Of a DNA stretch of 64,000 nucleotides, positions 1 to 10,470 are shown one piece after another. Position numbers and translations under genes: made by a program. Source of the stretch: Nepenthes gracilis (Eukaryota > Streptophyta > Magnoliopsida > Caryophyllales > Nepenthaceae); assembly GCA_033239525.1 (NCBI GenBank), contig BSYO01000016.1, positions 8,257,045 through 8,321,044 on the forward strand, written 5' to 3'. The notes beneath the pieces are model-generated. The model was given only the letters and a program-made list of their open reading frames with translations, was not told where the DNA came from and did no database searches. The first letter of the stretch is position 1. The number at the start of each line of letters is the position of its first letter.

Positions 1-2105
1 TACCTCAACCGATCAAATAAATAAACCATACACAGAATTCAAATCTTATCACATCTTATGTGGCTTCGACACTGACCCAAACATGACATTGGACCTTATA
101 TAAAAAGTAATACCTGTCCAAACATAATCCATAGAAATAAATAAACAATAACATATCACACCGAAAATCATCATTAAAGACTCTACAACTAATGTCTGAT
201 GCCACGATTCATCATTCATGATAGTGTAATGTTGTTCAAAATTCAAAACATTAATATAAAACCTCCTAAAGCTGTTCAAAATATAATATAACACATTAAT
301 TACCATTTGACCACACTTCACAATATGTTAATAGCTGACCAAAAGGCCACACTACAACATGCAACAACTATTAGCTATCCAAACCTAAACTTAATACAAT
401 AACTATTATCCAAAAGTTATATTACAACATTTTAAAACTATCTAAAACTGTCCGGAAACCATTAGATGACATTTAACATAATTAAAACCCTAATCTAACT
501 CTTCATATCATCTCAATCCTTCATTCTTGTTCGTCTGACAAGAATCTATGCATCTTATTTGAAGGGGATTAATAAAAATAGTAAGGAGTAAGCCAAAAAC
601 TCAATTTGATACATAATATAATAATAAATATATATATATTTGTATTAAAAATATATCAGAAAGATCAATACATTAGATTTTAATAATATGTCATGAAATT
701 TCATAACAATTTTATGTTCAACTTATGTAGAATTTTTAGGTTTATCTTATCATTTTTAATCAATTCATACCATCAAATCAAACCTAAATCTAATTTTTCT
801 TGGAGACCAGGCCAGTAGGCCTTATCGACTAACAGAGCGAACAATTGAAGTTTGAGTTATATTTGTTTCTACACAACCAAAAGTCGTAAGCTACTTCTAA
901 GGCCCGTAGGTAGGTCATCACATATATAACTCTATAGATAAGGCTGAACGCTACTTTTCACCTGCAAATGACAGGTTTGGATATCGATATACTACTTAAT
1001 ATATAAAGATATGCCATAATATACTACCCACTAAAATATAACAATGGTCCAATACAATTCTTAGAAAAATTCTACACTTTTTCTCATAATTCTTAATTTT
1101 CTTATTTTTGAAAAAATGATCATAATTTCTAACATAATTGTAGAGTTTTTTAAATAATTCTATAAATTTCTTAGCATATAACACTTATATTCCTTGTAGA
1201 AAACTCAGTTATGATGAATTATAAAATTTTAAATACTAATTCGACAAAAAATTGTAGCAAGTTCAGCAAAAGTTACAGAAAATCAGCTTCATAAATTTCT
1301 ATTGTAGTTTTATTAAACATGCGGCAAAGTTGTATATTTTTTAGAACATTTAAAGCATATAAATTGTAGTTTTCAAACATACAAGGGGGTTCTTCACGAA
1401 TTTAAGTATGCATAGGCCTTAAACTAGGATTTCAGAATATGCATGAAGAGATATTGCAGAATTCAGCACATATATTTATACTTGAACTTAGGCATGAAGC
1501 TTTATGAAATTTTGCTATAAAATGTTGAGAATTTAACATGCATGCTCAACATAAATATTATACTTCAAATTCATGTCATGCATGAATATTTAAATAAGAA
1601 AATACTTAGAGAATTTGAAAAGATCAGCAATAATATAAAGAGAGGTTTAGAATGCACTTGTCTTCACTTAATTCTCACCATAATCTAACTTGTAACAACT
1701 TAATTTTGAGTTCTTTGGCCTTCTCTCCTCTCCTGTTTTTTCATCTACTTCTTTCTCCTCTCTCAAATGTCTTAAGCAAAATGACAGAAATCAATCAAAG
1801 ATTTCTATTTATATAGAGTGGCACTTGAGTGCCACTTAAATGTACATCAAGTGTTGAGCTATTGGACTATTGCGCTTAAGAGCGGCTCGGGCATGTCTCA
1901 AGTGGGCACATTCTGCCAATGACCAATTGAGCGACCCTCGGTCAAACCTCAGTTGTTGACCCCATGACTTTTGGCGTTCAGGTTCCAGTCCGGCCTCCCT
2001 CAAATGCCAAGTCATCCAATCCAAATTTAACTTCTAACCCAATTTTTGTCATCCTTTGACCTTAATTTTAATTATATTTTATTAATTAATCATGATTGCA
2101 ACGCA
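1..2105 (-). mobile_element. Decayed LTR (Ty3/gypsy-like), minus strand, left end outside window
   Basis: Read on the minus strand this has the layout of the other long LTRs in the window. An AT-rich start lies near 2105, followed by a stretch resembling the 5360-9256 LTR (a shared 'attgggttagaa' word), a TATA box at 1805-1815 (minus-strand TATATAAATAG), a purine-rich leader, then long AT-rich sequence. The block at about 810-960 resembles parts of the LTRs at 10.3 kb and 55.6 kb. The right edge is inferred from a degenerate TG start; the left edge is not in the window. No coding sequence is visible and the ORFs here are short and random-looking. Confidence 0.5.
1805..1836 (-). promoter_or_regulatory. 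LTR TATA box with adjoining hairpin
   Basis: Minus-strand TATATAAATAG lies at 1805-1815. Immediately upstream in that orientation is a perfect hairpin, agtggcac / ttga / gtgccact, at 1817-1836. The purine-rich sequence beyond the TATA box fits a transcribed leader. It is probably a dead retrotransposon promoter. Confidence 0.45.
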
Positions 2106-2149
2106 TTATAGTTCAATGTGGGTGTGTGTGCTCGATGCTTGTTGAACCC

Positions 2150-2720
2150 TTGGGAATTCCATTTAAGTGCTATCAAAAGGATTATACGCTACGTAAATGA
2201 CACTTTCTGATTATGAGATTCTTTACTCTTGTGACTCCAATCTTGACCGGGCTAGCTACTTTTATGCAATTTTGGCATGAAATACCAATAACCGAAAAAG
2301 TACATCTAGAGGGTGTTCTATGTAAGGTCTAATCTGGTAGTCTAGATTAGTAAAAAGTAAAATTCAATCTCTATTTCTACTGTCAATGTTGAGTACATTA
2401 CTGTTGGAAGTTGTTTCCCTCAACTTTTATGAATTAAACAAATGTTGCATGGCTATAGTATCACCTAGGACACTATGGCCATCTACTATGACAACACTAG
2501 TGCCGTTAATATCTCAAAAAATCCTATTCAATACTCATGAACCAAACATATTTATATTATATATCATTTTATTCATGAATTTAACCTATGCCATTATGCT
2601 AGAACATATTTCAACAGAATACATTGGTCGACATTCTCACCAAACCCTTAGATAATTTTCAATTCGAGTCTCTTAAAAAGGCCATTGTTGTCTATTCTCT
2701 ATCATTAGGCTGAGGCGGAT
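2150..2720 (+). pseudogene. Ty1/copia RNase H / pol C-terminus remnant (SIRE-like)
   Basis: One frame, interrupted by stops, reads recognisable copia RNase H words in order: AIKRIIRYV, RKSTSRG, NSISISTVNVEYI, YYDNTSAVNISKNPIQYS and TKHIYIIYHFI. After a frame change it continues through LDNFQFESLKKAI-like sequence at 2640-2690. The order and spacing match the end of copia pol, and the wording is closest to the SIRE/Maximus type. At least five in-frame stops and a frameshift make it inactive. No LTRs or upstream pol domains are attached. The left side abuts the LTR ending at 2105, which may have cut the element. Confidence 0.8.
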
Positions 2721-2939
2721 TCTCCTTTTTTTTAAAAAAAAATTGACGCTTAATTTGTACTAGTATCTTGCTTGTAAGCCCTTCTCTTATGCTTCTAGTG
2801 CCCTTAGCACGCTTGATACAGTATGCATTAATACCTGATTTATATCTAACCCACACTAAAATATTTTTTTATCTAAGAATTTTATACCAATATTCATAAT
2901 ATCAACAAGAAGTTCAACTCCTTCCCTACTTTTCTTAGG

Positions 2940-3720
2940 GGGAGCACCTTTCAGATCACACCAAAGGTGATAACAAGTTCTCTTTATCTTCAAGGAGTAT
3001 CCTATCCCGACTTCCCTTACTTATTCCACAACATGCTATTGTTCGATGAGATTACCTCCTTTCTCTATAGTACTCTCGTGACTTGGTGCGGAAAATCATT
3101 TAAAACTAAATGTCACACTCCTCGGTGGCTCGTAATGTGCTGGATTATGCTCATAAATATTTTTTCCATGACACACTGTGCCTCTCTCTCTCTCTCGACA
3201 ATACCCTTTTCTTATATGCTCCCCTTGGGCAGTCGATCGATCACATTTCTCACCTCTTCTCACATATTATTTTTCTCTTTGTGAGTAAGAAGGAAAAAGA
3301 CCTTTACCACAGCTGTTTTATTCAACGGCTTATAATCGGTCTTGGGATGTCTTTTTTGGATCTCCCTCGTTTGCCTCTTAGTAAACTCATTGATTGCACT
3401 ACGTGTGAACAATGCCAAACACACACCCACCGTTACTCCTCTGAGCATTCTAATTCAATGTATGAGACATATCCGAATGCCAACCCTTCTCAACTTACTC
3501 TTGCACCTTCTGAGCTACCTTTGTCCTCCTCATCCCCCTCTTGCATTATCATGAATCAACTCTCTTAAATGTTTGACCAATTAGCCACTACAAATGCAAA
3601 CTTATCTCAACTTTTTTGTGAACCAAGATCAGCTAGAGTCCCATATCTTCGAGGGTTTTCTATGGATTGATGCCCAATTGGATGCCCAGGAGGTGTACAT
3701 GAGGGAAAACTTGGACTGAC
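2940..3720 (+). pseudogene. Degenerate coding-like stretch downstream of copia pol, possibly env-like
   Basis: An open run at 3110-3568 (152 codons), after a 'gggggagc' run at 2940, contains HIFSHIIF-like, IQRLIIGLG and SKLIDCTTCEQC segments and a Ser/Pro-rich tail. It then continues with stops to about 3720. Position after a SIRE-like pol, and general wording like plant 'putative transposon protein' ORFs, suggest an env-like third ORF. That is inference: no family-defining motif can be proven here and no start codon is convincing. The overlapping frame at 2967-3284 is probably a shadow. Confidence 0.3.
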
Positions 3721-5129
3721 TCTACAATGAACTATGCTTATGGTGAGACCATGATCATAACGACCCTAATTGATTCATTCATTTGGACATTTGCAAAAAA
3801 AATGGAGAGTAGAATAATAAATGTAGGACGAGTAATGACAATGCGAGAAAGGGGGAATAGAGCCTTCTTTTACCTTTTACGTATACATAATGCTTAATTT
3901 GTACTTATTGTTCTAAGTAGTGCTTTTGAATAATCTTTTATTATGTATGCCTGCAATATTATTGCTATCTATATCTGTATATATTTTCCTTAAATGCACT
4001 AACTATGGTTGGTCAAGAACAACATGAGCTATTGTCATGTGCAGTTTAATATCCTAGCATTGTTTGTCTTTTATCTACTAGTAAATTTTTATATATACAG
4101 GTTCTATCTCATGGTGTTTAAACTTATAATTTATGTATTTTTTTAGTTTCTTTTTATATATAAGGGATTTTATCATAGAATTACCAAATGGAGAGATTGT
4201 AAAAGATTTTCAGATTAGTATATTTTTCGACTAGGGAAAATAGTTATTTTGAAGAATTTTTAAGTATCGGTGAAGATCAGCACTGAATATATACTCATTG
4301 TTCGTAAATACGCTTGAGCCACCATGAGCACATTTACCAAGTGTGCCTACGTCTAATGTGTGCTTAAGTGGCACACGTAAGTTGGGGCATGAGCTTCTTA
4401 CTAAAACTTATTCATCTGAAGCACACCTATTTGATGCACGTGTGTCATGGGGCTATATTTTAAATAGTCATGTATTTTTTTACGTAATTTGTAACATTCT
4501 CTATATATATCTCACTTCCATTCATTAATGATAAACCCAAAATGTGAAAAATGGCCGCAATTACAATAGCTCTCATTAATAAAAGTGAATAGCTACTATT
4601 TGAGAAAAACTAAACCTTTATTCTTGTGATAAATTATTTAGGTTTTTCTACTCAATATATTTATCCATTGTACTACACACGAGTTTCAACCTGTAAACCT
4701 CGGTCAGAACATTGGTGTCATGGACCAATAGTGTGTGAAAATTCAATGGCTAGTAAAGAAAGTTTGACAAGAAAACCAGACGGTATCTAGTATCACTGCT
4801 ACAACTAAATCTAAAGAGTTTTTTAGTAGAGGTCATAAGTCAGAACTACATTGATTAATATTTTGCGTGTCTGTACCACTCTAACTATAAGTTATCTTTC
4901 ATAATGCAATTCTTTCATTGACTGCAGAAATTCAAATTGTTTTGGTGAATAACTATTAGCTATTGAGGATTTTTTCCGTCACTGAAATTTATGTTAATTT
5001 TTATATTATTTAAATTTATTTTGATGCTACAATTAATTGCAAGTATTTATTACATTTTACATCTAGTGTGGAATATTATTTACATGTATTGTATACTTAA
5101 GCATATTTTCTTCCATGAGTCAAAATTGT
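3721..5129. other. Unassigned AT-rich sequence with a possible LTR promoter fragment
   Basis: No coding homology was seen. At about 4340-4465 there is a hairpin-prone stretch (gtgtgc...gcacac at 4361-4379) followed on the plus strand by a TATA-like 'tatattttaaatag'. This resembles the promoter part of the other LTRs. The rest looks random and AT-rich. Confidence 0.3.
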
Positions 5130-5359
5130 TGAAACTAGTCAAGATTAGTAACCCCTAGTCTTTTTCAATTACCATAATGAATTTGACTTCAATGATAGAG
5201 AGTTCAACACATTTTACAACCTCAATTGTCAAGATACCGCTCCTCTAGTGAACTTGATAAAAACCGTTTGACATAGACATCCAAGAGTCATTGTCACCTA
5301 CTATGTCATCATTTGTAAACATGACTAAAGCAGGCTTGTTATTGCCCAAGAACAAGTAT
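5130..5359 (-). pseudogene. Ty1/copia RNase H fragment, cut by the solo LTR
   Basis: On the minus strand this reads NKPALVMFTNDDIVGDND, then SWMSMSNGF, VVKCVELSI and EVKFI. These correspond to the copia RNase H stretch usually written as G-y-D-A-D-x-AGD, then the STSGY and ALST-EAE blocks. It continues the copia sequence found at 9257-9690; the 3.9-kb LTR sits exactly between the two parts. A stop codon and many substitutions show it is dead. Confidence 0.75.
5355..5359. repeat. Target-site duplication, left copy (agtat)
   Basis: The 5-bp sequence agtat directly precedes the TG of the solo LTR at 5360 and is repeated exactly after its terminal CA at 9257-9261. A 5-bp duplication is normal for LTR-retrotransposon integrase. 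Confidence 0.9.
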
Positions 5360-5747
5360 TGTGACGACCCGAGTTCCTGAATATGATAATTGGGAGATAA
5401 TTAAGTTAAAATAGGTAAATTGTATTCAAAAGGTACGGGAGGAATGAATTGGAAAGCTCAAAGAACCGGAACTAGTAAATCGGGAACAGAAATCGTAAGT
5501 GGTGAAATGTTGATTCGTTGACAAGATTCGGGTTTTAAATTGTGATAATCATGACTTATTGAGGTTATATAATCAAAAATAAGGTCCAAGGATGCGAAAG
5601 ATTGGGTTAGAATGGTCAAAACGGGTCCCGAATGGCGAAAAACGCAACGTAGGCTTGCCGCAGCTTGACGCTGGCCAGACCAGCGCCCTCCGCGCGCCGA
5701 GCCGCCCTATCGAGCACAAAAACCAGTAGCAAGCCCGCTCAATGTAT

Positions 5748-5818
5748 GCTCGAGCCCCGCTCGAGCGGTGGGCTGCCGAAGCCTTGCCGCCTACTGGTCG
5801 CTCGAGCGGGGCTCGAGC
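5748..5818. repeat. Inverted repeat upstream of LTR TATA box
   Basis: Bases 5748-5767 and 5799-5818 are perfect 20-nt reverse complements rich in CTCGAG and GAGC, separated by 31 bases. The outer words accagtag (about 5722) and ctactggt (5791-5798) also pair. The structure ends 10 bases before the TATA box. Confidence 0.85.
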
Positions 5819-5828
5819 GGCTGCACGT

Positions 5829-5836
5829 TATATAAG
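5829..5836 (+). promoter_or_regulatory. LTR TATA box
   Basis: The sequence tatataag follows the inverted repeat. About 50 bases downstream the sequence becomes a gagagagag-rich leader, as expected for an LTR transcription start. The promoter is inferred and could be methylated and silent. Confidence 0.6.
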
Positions 5837-7482
5837 AACCCGCGCGGCTCTCTCTTTCTCATTTCCACGTGATTTTAGGGTTTGAGGAGAGAGAGAGGAC
5901 GCCGATTTAGAGAGAGAAGAAGGGAGAACGAGACCCGGGAGCCCGAATCCAACCTCGAGCCAGTTAAAAAGGTGAAAGCACGCGTCGAGGCAAGTGTTCT
6001 CATACCCACTTCTCGTTCTCTTTCGATGTTTTATGTATTTTCGTCGGGTATTTTGTGTCGATACCCATGGTGAACGTTAGAATCTTGAAACCCATGGGTA
6101 TGGGTTGAGGAAAATGTAGTTAGTTGCTCGGATCGTGTCCGATTTGCCCGGTTTGGTTTCACCGAAACCCTAACCTACGGGATTTTGGGGGTTTCCCATT
6201 TTCCGGCCTCGTATCATGAAATTGACCCCAAAATTGGAATCCCCACGTCCCAATGATGTATATATGTCGGTCGCGGGTCCGATCTTGCACGTTTGGACCC
6301 GTTCGCGGCGTCCGAGCCCGTTAAAGGGGCGCTGTTACTGTTCACCCGAGACCGAAGGTGGATTTTGCGTGTTGTCACCTTCATGAAATGATGAAATGAT
6401 CCTAGAATATGAATCCCCATGTCCCAATTGTGTGTATATATCGACCGGATGCCGAATCTCGCAAGATTTGACCCGTTCGTGGCATCCGGGAGTCTTGAAA
6501 TAATTCCGTAATTGTTTATCCGAAATTGTGGAATTTAATGGAAATTCGTTCGCAAAGCCCTTGACCCGCGCCCGGACACCATTTGAGCTTCTATTTGGAG
6601 TTAAATGTATAAATTGATTTGGGATTATAGTTACCCATGCCTCGGGCTCTATAGATTACCTGTTGGATGTCCAAAATTCCGAGAATCAACCGATTCGTGC
6701 ACGTGTGCACTGTTCACGTGCACTGTACATGGGTACTACTCTTCCGAAAATATCGGACGATATTTTGTGTAATACTTCATTGTTTAAATGCCGATTAAGT
6801 GATATGTGTTTGTAGAGAGAGGAAGTTGAGGCACAAACAGCAAGCACGACGAGAAAGAAAGGGAGAGACCACGGTTGTGATTCGATCCGGGTAAAATAAT
6901 GGTAGAACGAGCTCGGGCAAGTGTACTTGACTGTTTTTCACTGTACTAATTTCTCGTGCTTTAAAACCGTTGAAAATGCTCTAAATGTTGATGATGCATG
7001 TTTAAAGTACATGAAGCATGTTTACTTCGATTACTCGGTTAGATTTGTGTTTTTCCATGTTTATTTCAAAATTTGGCTTCGATTTCGTGAAGGAGCATGA
7101 AGATGGTGTTCAATTTCTCTTAAAAAGTATGTGATGAAACCCTAGCTCGAAAATGTTGTATAGTTTGAGTAAATTGCATGATTTAATGTATATGCATGGC
7201 ATCTATGACATTAATTTCATGAAATATGTGCAAGTAAGAGACCGATTTGAGTTCGAAGGTTTTGGCGAAGCCCCATGTACGAAAATGAAGAGGTTTTGAT
7301 GAGTTTTAACCGTAGCTTCTATTATATGAAAGTTAATTGACATCGAAATGAAGCTTCCCGTATAGTTTGTTTTTGAAAATATGTACGAACATATACCGAC
7401 AAAAATTCCATGTGGATTTAAAGTTAGCTGAAAATATATTGTATAAGTCTAATTGTGAAAAAGGGGTTTTTAATAAAAATAT

Positions 7483-7770
7483 GACGATAGCCGTCCTCGG
7501 GGCTAGGTACAAGGAGGTAACGCTAGCCGTCCTCGGGGCTTGGTATAAGGAGGTAACGATAGCCGTCCTCGGGGCTTGGTACAATGAGGTAACGATAGCC
7601 GTCCTCAGGGCTTGGTACAAGGAGGGAACGATAGCCGTCCTCGGGGCTTGGTACAAGGAGGGAACGATAGCCGTCCTCGGGGCTTGGTACAAGGAGGTAA
7701 CGATAGCCGTCCTCGGGGCTTGCTACAAGGAGGGAACGATGGCCGTCCTCGGGGCTTGGTACATGGAGGA
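7483..7770 (+). repeat. Tandem array, 8 copies of a 36-bp unit
   Basis: The unit contains gccgtcctcggggcttggta followed by caaggaggtaacgata. Eight copies run head to tail with a few substitutions each. Because 36 is divisible by three, long ORFs run through it on both strands (a 12-residue repeat with AVLGAWYKE on the plus strand). These are a by-product of the repeat, not evidence of a gene. Confidence 0.95.
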
Positions 7771-7777
7771 AAATAAT

Positions 7778-8460
7778 ATGAAGTACCGATATGTTATGAT
7801 GTAATCATGCATCGTTTTACCGATATAATATGTTACCGCACCGACATCGAATATGAAGTACCGATATGTTATGATGTACCGTTTACCGTTTTACCGATAT
7901 AATATGTTACCGTACCGATTACCGAATATGAACTACCGATATGTTATGATGTACCGTTCATCGCTTTACCGATATAATATGTTACCGCACCGATTACCGA
8001 ATATGAACTACCGATATGTTATGATGTACCGCTGCATCGCTTTACCGATATAATATGTTACCGCACCGACACCGAATATGAAGTACCGATATGTTATGAT
8101 GTACCGCTTAATCGTTTTACCGATATGATATGTTACCGCACCGACACCGAATATGAAGTACCGATATGTTATGATGTACCGTTCATTATTTTTACCGATA
8201 TAATATGTTTCCGCACCGACATCGAATATGAAGTACCGATATGTTATGATGTACCGTTCTTGTTTTTACCGATATGATATGTTACCGCACCGACATCAAT
8301 ATGAAGTACCGATATGTTATGATGTACCCATTATCGCTTTACCGATATAATATGTTACCGCACCGACATCAATATGAAGTACCGATATGTTATGTACCGC
8401 ATCGCTTTTACAGCTATGATATGTTACCGCATCGATTACCGACATGAAGTACCGATTACC
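7778..8460 (+). repeat. Tandem array, about 9 copies of a 75-bp unit
   Basis: Units start near 7853, 7928, 8003, 8078, 8153, 8228, 8301, 8374 and 8444, marked by atgaa(g/c)taccgatatg. The spacing is 75 bases for the first five intervals and shrinks to 73, 73 and 70 at the right. Each unit carries ttaccgatat and gttaccgcaccga. It follows the 36-bp array after a short gap. Confidence 0.92.
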
Positions 8461-9256
8461 GATGACTGTTTATCGCTTACGGAATATCGCACATCGCATA
8501 TCATTCACCGATTTCCGATTTATGGAATTTAATACCGTCATAGCATGATTTCTGTTTCATTGATTATATCCCGATCAACCGTTCTATTTATGTATAGTTA
8601 CATGACCGTTTCGCATCATGGTTTTACCGCTCACGTGCATGTACCTTATCGGGCCTCGGCCACTGTTTTAGTGTTTCCCCCTCCGGATGAGACAAGAGAG
8701 CTACCGCCCGATGAGAAAGAGTAAACAGAGAGGAGTTGCTTGAAGACTTTTGAGGACCGCCGCATATTGGAGCTATTTTGGAGGAGCTGTTGATGTAAAG
8801 GCTTAGCTAGAAACATGATCTTTATATATTGCTCTTTTGGTCCCCGATGTTATAGAACATGTGGAATTTTGTATAACAAGCATATGAAATGTATGTCAGT
8901 AAAAGAAAAAGAAAAACTATGCTTCGCAGTTCTTAGTTACTTCCGCTATATACTGGATTTTCATGCGTGTCCTAGATGACATCTCGCCATTCGATCGTTA
9001 GAGTGGTAAATGTTTTATGAAATCGTGCCATGGATGGCACATAGGATCCTGTGAATGATTGTTGTTGGAATTGTGAATGATGGATAGTTGTGTGCTTGTT
9101 ATGGATGAATATTACAGGTTTGTATTTTTGGGTTTTCATCCAGTTACAAAGGAGACTTTGCCGAAATTTCTGCAGAAGTCTTGCTTTAATTAGATCGTTA
9201 ATTATGTTATCTGTTTGACGGAAGCTTTTGAGGAAAAAAAAATCCGTTCCGTCACA

Positions 9257-9261
9257 AGTAT
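9257..9261. repeat. Target-site duplication, right copy (agtat)
   Basis: This matches 5355-5359 exactly and directly follows the terminal CA of the solo LTR. Confidence 0.9.
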
Positions 9262-9690
9262 ACTCTTAAAGTAATCTAGAGATACCAAAGTATATATCTT
9301 TTTATAGCCAACCAATGCTCTTCTTAGGATTGGAAAAGAATTAGATAATCACACCCAAGTTGTGAGCAATATATGGCCTCATACACACAATGGCATACAT
9401 TGAACTATCAACCGCCGAAGTATAAGGAGCCCTTCTCATCACAACCTTCTCTTCCTATGTAGAGGACATTGCTATACACACAACTTGAAGTGATTGGCAA
9501 GAGAGATACCAACCTACTCGGACTTCTCCATGTTAAAGCATTAAAACACTATCTTAATGTATCTCTTTTGAGATCTCCATAGCTTCATCTCCTTTCATTC
9601 TCAAAAAAATTCTTATGCGAAGAATTTAATTTGCTAGTTTTAGTCTTTTATAGCAAACAACTTGTTCAATTGTTTGTTCAACTAGCCAAT
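9257..9690 (-). pseudogene. Ty1/copia reverse transcriptase C-terminal fragment
   Basis: On the minus strand the stretch near 9340-9450 reads RRAPYTSAVDSSMYAIVC and MRPYIAHNLGV. This is the copia block usually seen as PYASAVGSLMYAM-CTRPDIA-AVG. It then runs toward the RYLRGT position where the solo LTR inserted. The element resumes at 5359 and below. It contains stop codons. The right side is cut near 9722 by another minus-strand LTR. Confidence 0.75.
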
Positions 9691-10470
9691 TTGAGACTCA
9701 TTCCTCCCTACAATGAGCAAATTGTGATGTCTCAAGTTCTCATTTATAGTTAATGATAGTTCATATTAATATAAGTCCACAAAATATATAATCATTATAT
9801 ACATGATCCATATAATTATCATATCAAGTAGCTCTAATCCCGTATGAAAGAAATATGGAGTTGGATTATTCAGAGATGCTACTAGATACCAAAATTATTA
9901 ACATAAAACTCTGTGGAAGCATAAATAATGACCATATAATCTGTGAAAGTATAAGTAAATAATCAATACCAACAATGCATTGATTTATTCATCACAAAAT
10001 AGAGTACACAATTTCCTGATCTCAGATTTATCGACTACACCACATTACAATATATCACCATTTGACCTTACTCAACTTCTAGCTTCAATCCTACTCACCA
10101 GATATCGACTCGTACTCATCATCTAAAGGGTTAGGAAAAATAGAAAGAGAATGAACCAAATATTCAATAAGGTATATATAACAAAAACATACACCTTTAT
10201 ACTTAAATAGAAATATATTTGTCAATGGATTATGAATCATATAAAACATGCATGAACTTTTGTCTTCTTTAACTTTCTCCTTATTTATCATTTATCTTTA
10301 GAAATTAGTGCTAGTAGGTCTTACCAATTAACAGAGTGGTCAATCAAGGTAAGGATTACATTAAGTCCACACAATCTAAGGCCATATCTTCCATAATACA
10401 CTGCGATGAAGGTGGTACATACCTATTATATCCCGATAAACGAGGCCAAAAGCAACCATTATTCTCCTAT

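Larger units (their letters stand above)
5360..9256 (+). mobile_element. Solo LTR, 3,897 bp, Ty3/gypsy chromovirus-like (Del/Tekay type)
   Basis: It starts TGTGACGACCCGAG and ends CCGTTCCGTCACA, and exact agtat target duplications flank it. No internal domain or second LTR is attached, so it is a solo LTR left by LTR-LTR recombination. It is visibly richer in G+C than its surroundings. Layout: an inverted repeat at 5748-5818, a TATA box at 5829, a purine-rich leader, then two tandem arrays (36-bp and 75-bp units). The terminal sequences and great length fit Del/Tekay chromoviruses, but lineage cannot be proven without pol. It interrupts a minus-strand copia RNase H. Confidence 0.9.

Noticed and set aside
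7333..7804. Long ORFs on both strands (145 and 119 codons) with a 12-residue repeat
   Set aside because: They run through the 36-bp tandem array; a repeat length divisible by three keeps several frames open. There is no other coding sign.
7483..8460. CRISPR-like or satellite array
   Set aside because: Units are directly adjacent without unique spacers and lie within an LTR of a plant retroelement; this is a tandem repeat, not CRISPR.
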